Source of the DNA: JBMTVN01 sp046047235
GTDB taxonomy: Bacteria > Verrucomicrobiota > Verrucomicrobiia > Limisphaerales > JAHDYP01
Assembly: GCA_046047235.1 (NCBI GenBank)
Contig: JBJOII010000131.1
Span: 1 to 11,647 of the forward strand
DNA length: 11,647 bases
Direction: 5' to 3'
How positions within the stretch are numbered: position 1 is the first letter of the stretch; the number at the start of each line of letters is the position of its first letter. The position numbers and the translations under genes are program-made. Below, piece by piece: positions 7,584 to 11,647 of the stretch. The notes under the pieces were generated by a model. That model worked only from the letters and a program-made list of their open reading frames with translations, did not search any database and had not been told where the DNA came from.

Positions 7584-8072
7584 CTACCGCAGGAGAGTGG
7601 CGGTGTCGGTTTCGGCGCAGAGGGTTTTCATCCAGCGATTTTCTGCGGCTTTCATCCTGCGCCGAGCGGCGGGTGCGAGGTCGTCATATCCTTGGAGATG
7701 AAGGATTCCGTGTACGGCGTAGCGGAGGATTTCTTCCGGGTAGCAGGTGTTGAATTCAGCGGCTTGGCGGCGGGCCACTGCGGGGCAGATGTAGCATTCG
7801 CCGGCGAGGTCGAGTGAGGGGGTATCGTTCTTGTAATCGAAGGTGATGACGTCGGTGCTGCCTTCGTGCCGGAGGAATTCCTGGTTGATCCGGGTCATTT
7901 CCTGTTCATCGACGAGGTGTATGCCCAGTTCGAAGCAGGTGAGGTTGAGGTGCTGTTTGAGGAACTGGAGAAGGATTTTACGGAGTCGAGCCAGATGGAT
8001 GGGGGGGAGTTCGTGGCGTTGGCGGATTTGGAGGATCCTTGGGGGGCTAGGTGGTAGTCCGGTGGTCTTCAT
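7584..8072 (-). CDS. ybeY: Endoribonuclease YbeY (rRNA maturation RNase)
   Basis: The product is 162 residues, near the usual family length. YbeY is a zinc-dependent single-strand endoribonuclease involved in 16S rRNA 3'-end maturation and ribosome quality control. Diagnostic segments are GIHLVDEQEMTRIN (50-63), STDVITFDY (72-80), GECYICPAVA (91-100) and the metal site HGILHLQGYDD (121-131). H121 and H125 are present, but the third ligand position, His in the canonical HGxLHLxGYDH motif, is D131. The start at 8072 overlaps the end of phoH by 26 bases; the frame stays open to 8153, but that extension is Ser-rich and wholly inside phoH. A short Pro-rich N-terminal stretch (PPSPP) precedes the domain. 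Adjacency to phoH is the conserved YbeZ-YbeY arrangement. The gene ends 34 bases from the convergent BFN gene. Confidence 0.9.
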   Translation of the reverse strand: MKTTGLPPSPPRILQIRQRHELPPIHLARLRKILLQFLKQHLNLTCFELGIHLVDEQEMTRINQEFLRHEGSTDVITFDYKNDTPSLDLAGECYICPAVARRQAAEFNTCYPEEILRYAVHGILHLQGYDDLAPAARRRMKAAENRWMKTLCAETDTATLLR

Positions 8073-9003
8073 ACGCTTGGATGATGCGTTGGACGAGGGG
8101 GTGCCGGACGACGTCACGTTTCCCGAACTGGACGATGGCCACGCCTTCGACATTGCGCAGGGCGTTCATGGCTTCGACGAGGCCGGAGGTTTTGTTGCGT
8201 GGGAGGTCGACCTGGGTGACGTCGCCGGTGACGACGGCCTTGGAGTTATAGCCGAGGCGGGTGAGGAACATGAACATTTGTTCCATGGTACAGTTTTGGG
8301 CTTCATCGAGGATGATAAAGGCGTTGTTGAGCGTTCGTCCCCGCATGTAGGCGAGGGGGGCGATTTCGATGGTTCCGCGAGCCCGGTGTTTTTCGATTTC
8401 CTCGGCTGGCACCATATCATGGAGGGCATCGTGGAGGGGGCGCAGGTAGGGGGCGATTTTTTCGTAGAGGTCACCAGGGAGAAAGCCGAGAGCTTCGCCG
8501 GCTTCCACGGCGGGGCGGGTTAGGATGATACGGGAGACTTGATTTTCGCGCAGGGCGAGGACGGCCATGGCCATGGCGAGGTAGGTTTTTCCGGTGCCGG
8601 CGGGGCCGACTCCGAGAGTGAGATCATGTTCGCGGATTGCCTGGACGTAGGATTTCTGGCCGACGGTTTTTGGGGTGACAGTGGCTTTGCGGGTGGAGGT
8701 TTGGATGCGTTCCCCGAAGAGTTCGCCGAGGGCACCGGGGCCTTCGTGGCGGACGACATTGACGGCGTAGGCGAACTCGCGGTTGCGGATCACATGGCCG
8801 GCCCGCGTGGCGGATTCGAGGTGGCCGAACATATGTTTGACCGAGGCGACCGCATCGTCGGGTCCTTCGAGCTTGATCCAGCCTTCACGGGCGGTGACTT
8901 GGACACCCAGTTCATCCTTGAGCAGCTGGAGGTTTCTGGGGTCGTTGTTGAAGAGCTGTTGGGCGAGTCGTTCGGTTTCGAACTGCAGCGTTTCGAGGGC
9001 CAT
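8047..9003 (-). CDS. phoH: PhoH-like ATPase (YbeZ type)
   Basis: The 318-residue protein has an N-terminal KH-like segment (about 1-100) and a PhoH P-loop ATPase domain (about 110-318). Walker A is GPAGTGKT (133-140), Walker B is IILDEAQN (230-237), and the family segments RPAVEAGEALGFLPGDL (163-179), LAYMRGRTL (217-225) and VTGDVTQVDLP are all present. In Escherichia coli, YbeZ is the PhoH-family partner of YbeY, and the group is proposed to act as RNA-dependent ATPase or helicase in RNA processing. The gene starts 10 bases after the HIT-family stop; AAGGA inside the end of that gene may serve as ribosome binding site. Its 3' end overlaps ybeY. No key residue is missing and the length is normal. 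It is cytoplasmic. The symbol follows common annotation; ybeZ is equally apt. Confidence 0.95.
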   Translation of the reverse strand: MALETLQFETERLAQQLFNNDPRNLQLLKDELGVQVTAREGWIKLEGPDDAVASVKHMFGHLESATRAGHVIRNREFAYAVNVVRHEGPGALGELFGERIQTSTRKATVTPKTVGQKSYVQAIREHDLTLGVGPAGTGKTYLAMAMAVLALRENQVSRIILTRPAVEAGEALGFLPGDLYEKIAPYLRPLHDALHDMVPAEEIEKHRARGTIEIAPLAYMRGRTLNNAFIILDEAQNCTMEQMFMFLTRLGYNSKAVVTGDVTQVDLPRNKTSGLVEAMNALRNVEGVAIVQFGKRDVVRHPLVQRIIQAYEDHRTTT

Positions 9004-9013
9004 GGATGTGGGG

Positions 9014-9508
9014 TTAATCCTTGGGGGTGAGGAGTGGGCGGAGTTGGCTGGCGAGTTCCGTGAGGGCCTGGGGCATTACCGTGTTGTTAGCCAGGACGGG
9101 CATGAAGTTGGTATCACCGGTCCAGCGGGGGACGATATGCAGGTGCAGGTGTTCTGTGATGCCTGCTCCGGCGCATTGGCCGAGGTTGAGGCCGACGTTG
9201 AAGCCTTGGGGTTTCATGACCTGGCGCAGTGCTTCCTGACAGGCTTGGGTAAGGCGCATGAGGTCGAGCATTTCATCGTCAGTCAGGTCGGCGAGGTCGG
9301 CGCATTGCCGATAGGGGACGACGAGCAGGTGACCGCCGGTGTAGGGGTAGGAATTGAGGAGCGCGTAGCAGGTGCGACGGCGGGCGATGACGAGGTTGGC
9401 TTCATCTTCGTTGGACTGGCCGATGGTGGCGAAGAGGGAGTGGTCCTGCGAGGGGGATTTGGGGGCGAGGATGTATTGGATTCGCCAGGGCGCGTGGAGA
9501 GATTCCAT
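9014..9508 (-). CDS. HIT-family nucleotide-binding protein, Ap4A phosphorylase/hydrolase-like
   Basis: The product is 164 residues. The histidine triad is H120-L-H122-L-H124 followed by IVPRWTGDTNFMP, and the N-terminal WRIQYI (8-13) with ARRRTCYALLNSYPYTGGHLLVVPY (42-66) places it in the HIT branch related to bacterial Ap4A phosphorylase/hydrolase proteins (compare mycobacterial Rv2613c) rather than the shorter HinT type. The middle triad His, H122, would form the nucleotidyl-enzyme intermediate in the known mechanism. The likely substrate is diadenosine tetraphosphate or another AMP-linked nucleotide, but specificity cannot be read from the sequence. It lies 8 bases after the response regulator and 10 bases before phoH, so co-transcription is likely. 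I see no strong ribosome binding site before its ATG. It is probably cytoplasmic. Confidence 0.92.
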   Translation of the reverse strand: MESLHAPWRIQYILAPKSPSQDHSLFATIGQSNEDEANLVIARRRTCYALLNSYPYTGGHLLVVPYRQCADLADLTDDEMLDLMRLTQACQEALRQVMKPQGFNVGLNLGQCAGAGITEHLHLHIVPRWTGDTNFMPVLANNTVMPQALTELASQLRPLLTPKD

Positions 9509-9516
9509 AGACGGGT

Positions 9517-10704
9517 TTAATTGGTGGCGGGGGCGGAGTGTGCGCGGAGGATTTGAGTGATGGCTTTGACGGCGAGTTCCATGAAGAGGAATGGTTTGGC
9601 GATGAGGTCATTGCCGCCGCTGAGGGTTGAGCGTGCCCGGCTTTCGAAGTCAGTGAGTCCGGTGACGAAGATGACGGGGGTTTTCTTGTTGGTGGTTCCG
9701 GCGCGTACGCGGGTACAGACATCGAAGCCTGTGAGTTCAGGCATATCCACATCGAGGAAGATGAGGTCGAAGCGTTGTTTTTCGAGCTGCTCGAGGGCTT
9801 TGACTGGGCTATCGAGAGTGGAGCAGGGTATTTGGGCTTTTTCGAGGGCGTAGGCGACTGCGCGGCGGCTGATGGGTTCGTCGTCGACGACGAGGATTTT
9901 GGGGCTGCTGACGACGTGGTTTTTGACCTCGGAGGTTTGGTTGAACAGCTGGCCGAGGAAGTCGATGGTTTGGGCGGTGGTACGGGTGGTGGAGGCGGTG
10001 ATGTTTTTGGGTTTTTCGTAGAGTTCCTTGAGGAGGGCTTCGAGGGCGGAGGAGAGGCGGCTGACGGTATTGAGTCCGGCCACGCCGGCGTTACCGGTGA
10101 CGGAGTGGACTATTCGGTAGAGAGCGAAGAGGGCGGCCAGTCGGTTGGGTTCTCCCTCGGCTTTGATGAAATTCTGGAGGAGGAGGCGGAGTTGGGAGAG
10201 GGTTTCCGCGCTATTGTTGCGGAAGGCGGTTTTGAGGTCGGCTTCGAAGGTTTGTTCTGCGATGAACTCGGTATCTTCTGTTTGGGGTTCTGCGGCGGTG
10301 GGGGTGGGGGTGGGGGTTTCGGTTGGGCTGGTGGTTTCGCCGCGGAGGGCGCGGCGGATGGCATCGACCACCTGTTTGGGGCTGGCGCTGGCTTTGATCA
10401 GGCATTGGTTGGCGCCTGCGTCATGGGCATCGCGGAGGAGGTTGCTGAGGTAGGCGTTTGAAAGGACGACGACTGGCAGGGCGGCGGTTGTCTGATTGGC
10501 GCGGATGTGTTTCAGGACCTCGACACCGTTGAGTTTGGGTAGCATGAGGTCGAGAACGACCGCGTCGGGCTGGAATGTCTTGACCGCCTGGAGTCCGGCC
10601 TCGCCATCGGCGGCGAGTTCGACTTCGAATCCTTCGCCGTTGAACTTCCGTCGGTAGATTGTGCCGACGATTTGGTCATCTTCGATGATGAGCACTTTGT
10701 TCAT
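9517..10704 (-). CDS. Response regulator with REC-Hpt-REC architecture
   Basis: The 395-residue protein has three signalling modules. REC1 (about 1-120) has acidic pocket E8-D9-D10, phospho-acceptor D52 (VVLDLMLP) and K104 (CLIKAS). A Thr-Pro-rich linker (about 124-136) leads to an Hpt-like helical domain (about 145-255) whose histidine is H200 in YRIVHSVTGNAG. REC2 (about 268-388) has D274-D275, acceptor D318 (IFLDVDMP) and K370 (IAKPF). No DNA-binding, cyclase, phosphodiesterase or methylesterase domain follows, so it probably relays phosphate or works by protein contact. Its ATG overlaps the hybrid kinase stop by four bases (ATGA), making them almost certain partners. Switch residues look intact in both receivers, apart from an Ala instead of Pro after K104. 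Confidence 0.92.
   Translation of the reverse strand: MNKVLIIEDDQIVGTIYRRKFNGEGFEVELAADGEAGLQAVKTFQPDAVVLDLMLPKLNGVEVLKHIRANQTTAALPVVVLSNAYLSNLLRDAHDAGANQCLIKASASPKQVVDAIRRALRGETTSPTETPTPTPTAAEPQTEDTEFIAEQTFEADLKTAFRNNSAETLSQLRLLLQNFIKAEGEPNRLAALFALYRIVHSVTGNAGVAGLNTVSRLSSALEALLKELYEKPKNITASTTRTTAQTIDFLGQLFNQTSEVKNHVVSSPKILVVDDEPISRRAVAYALEKAQIPCSTLDSPVKALEQLEKQRFDLIFLDVDMPELTGFDVCTRVRAGTTNKKTPVIFVTGLTDFESRARSTLSGGNDLIAKPFLFMELAVKAITQILRAHSAPATN
10300..10317. repeat. Three tandem GGGGGT hexamers within the response regulator linker
   Basis: The + strand reads GGGGGT three times in a row. On the coding (minus) strand this is ACCCCC, translated Thr-Pro three times in the linker after REC1. With an upstream GGGG at 10284-10287 the + (template) strand has four G-tracts, three separated by a single T, so a G-quadruplex is conceivable. 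Each unit is six bases, so copy-number change would lengthen or shorten the linker without a frameshift. Confidence 0.75.
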
Positions 10705-11647
10705 GGCTGCGAGGATTTCAGGCTTTGCAGGTGGGTATCGAGGAACGACCGGATCCTGGAGAGGTCCTTTTTGACGCTTTCGAGGTGCTGCCGGGCTTGG
10801 GAGAGGTCTCCGTTGCGGGCTTCTTGTTCCAGTGAGCGCAGGGCATCGACGACGGCGCTCATGCCGCAGGTTGAGCTGGCGCCTGCGGCCTTGTGGGCGA
10901 GGCGTTCGATTTCGCGGGCATCATTCTCGCCGATAGCGGTGTCGAGCTGGGCGAGTTGTTCGTCGGTTTGCTCGAGGTAGAGGTCGGTGAGTTCGCGGAC
11001 TTCCTCTTCCGTTGTGCCTGCCATCTCGGAGAGTCTTTCGGCGTCGACGGGTGGTTCAGAGTTTGGTGCTGATTCGGTAGGCATGATTTGCGGGACGTTC
11101 TCGGCGCGTGGCGGGTGGGGTGGTTGGTTAGGGGAGGAAATCTGGGGGCCCCAGCGCTCTATCATGGCCTGAACAGATTCGGGTCGGACGGGTTTGGAGA
11201 GATAATCGTCCATGCCTGCGTTGAGGCAGCGTTCGCGGTCACCGCTCATGGCGCTGGCGGTCATGGCGACGATGATTGCGCGGTGCTGGGGATGGTTTCC
11301 TTCAAGTTCACGGATTTGTTTTGTGGCTTCGAGGCCATCGAGCTCGGGCATTTGGACATCCATGAAGATGATGTCGTAGGGTTGGCGTTTGACAGCATCG
11401 ATGGCTTCGATGCCATCTGCGGCGAGGTCGAGGTGGTAACCCATTTGATCGAAGAGGCGCACGGCGACTTTTTGGTTGATCGTATTGTCGTCGGCGAGCA
11501 GGAGGCGCAGGGGCAAGCGTTGTGCGAGTTGGGTATCGAGTCTGGCGATGGCGGGGCCGGTTCGTTTGGGCTGGGATTTGGTGGAGCCGAGGATTTGGAG
11601 CAGGGTATCCTGCAGTTGGGCGTTTCTGACTGGTTTAGTTAGGCAAG
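10701..11647 (-). CDS. Hybrid histidine kinase, C-terminal part: end of REC1, REC2, Hpt (5' end outside window)
   Basis: The frame is open to the window edge and 314 residues are visible. The first ones, CLTKPVRNAQLQDTLLQL, are the end of a receiver domain including its conserved Lys. A linker leads to a complete second receiver (visible residues about 46-160): acidic pocket D52-D53 in LLLADDN, acceptor D96 in IIFMDVQMP, and K151 in YLSKPVR. After a Pro-rich linker (about 168-200) an Hpt domain follows, with phospho-histidine H251 in ERLAHKAAGASSTCGM. A kinase core ending REC-REC-Hpt is the classic layout of a multi-step phosphorelay kinase; the sensor and catalytic domains must lie beyond 11647. 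A TTG at 11516 could be mistaken for a start, but coding sequence clearly continues upstream of it. The stop overlaps the response regulator start (ATGA). Confidence 0.9.
   Translation of the reverse strand, partial: CLTKPVRNAQLQDTLLQILGSTKSQPKRTGPAIARLDTQLAQRLPLRLLLADDNTINQKVAVRLFDQMGYHLDLAADGIEAIDAVKRQPYDIIFMDVQMPELDGLEATKQIRELEGNHPQHRAIIVAMTASAMSGDRERCLNAGMDDYLSKPVRPESVQAMIERWGPQISSPNQPPHPPRAENVPQIMPTESAPNSEPPVDAERLSEMAGTTEEEVRELTDLYLEQTDEQLAQLDTAIGENDAREIERLAHKAAGASSTCGMSAVVDALRSLEQEARNGDLSQARQHLESVKKDLSRIRSFLDTHLQSLKSSQP

Noticed and set aside
7550..7603. Bidirectional terminator between the convergent BFN and ybeY genes
   Set aside because: Only 4-bp stems (for example TCGA-GAG-TCGA at 7551-7561) and no T tract on either strand.
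7843..9030. Several plus-strand open frames across ybeY and phoH
   Set aside because: They overlap intact, strongly recognisable minus-strand genes and show no domain of their own.
9775..10461. Plus-strand 228-residue open frame rich in Gly, Glu and Phe
   Set aside because: It is the antisense shadow of the REC-Hpt-REC gene; its Gly-rich composition follows from strand skew.
11514..11516. TTG at 11516 as start of a separate REC-Hpt gene
   Set aside because: The frame remains open upstream and encodes CLTKPVR, the end of another receiver, so the gene continues past the window edge.

Overview
The window looks like a chromosomal segment of a high-GC bacterium, most probably Verrucomicrobiota or a relative in the PVC group. 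The basis is gene content: a Bat/MoxR-type operon carrying a DUF4175-like giant coiled-coil protein, a VWA/glutamine-amidotransferase-like membrane protein and a caspase-like protein, followed by a bifunctional-nuclease (BFN/DUF151) gene. The phylum is inferred from remembered family distributions, not from a search. The + strand is strikingly G- and T-rich in genes of both orientations, which suggests it is the leading replication strand.

Left block (1-7549, + strand). The window opens in the last 34 codons of a membrane protein with a C-terminal transmembrane helix, probably a BatA/VWA-type protein. Three genes follow in chained, overlapping arrangement: the DUF4175-like protein (105-3683, TGATG junction), a VWA/GATase-like two-end-anchored membrane protein (3680-6054, ATGA junction) and a secreted caspase-like protein (6054-7040, TGATG junction). 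The middle gene is interrupted by a frameshift at a run of nine G (5045-5053). Conserved-looking sequence continues without loss in the -1 frame, so this is either a sequence error, a recent mutation, or a slippage/recoding site. After a 50-base gap comes a BFN-domain protein (7091-7549).

Right block (11647-7584, - strand), convergent with the left block. In transcription order: the C-terminal part of a hybrid histidine kinase (end of one receiver domain, a second complete receiver, then Hpt), a REC-Hpt-REC response regulator (ATGA overlap with the kinase), a HIT-family Ap4A-phosphorylase-like protein, a PhoH/YbeZ ATPase and the YbeY endoribonuclease. Spacings are -4, 8, 10 and -26 bases, so all five could be one transcript. 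This joins a multi-step phosphorelay to the YbeZ-YbeY rRNA maturation pair.

The window is almost fully coding. No gap exceeds 50 bases, and I saw no tRNA, rRNA, CRISPR array, insertion sequence, attachment site, convincing promoter or rho-independent terminator. The most notable points are the G9 frameshift, the caspase-like protein that keeps its His but has no Cys at the expected site, the four-module phosphorelay without a visible output domain, and the orientation-independent strand skew.
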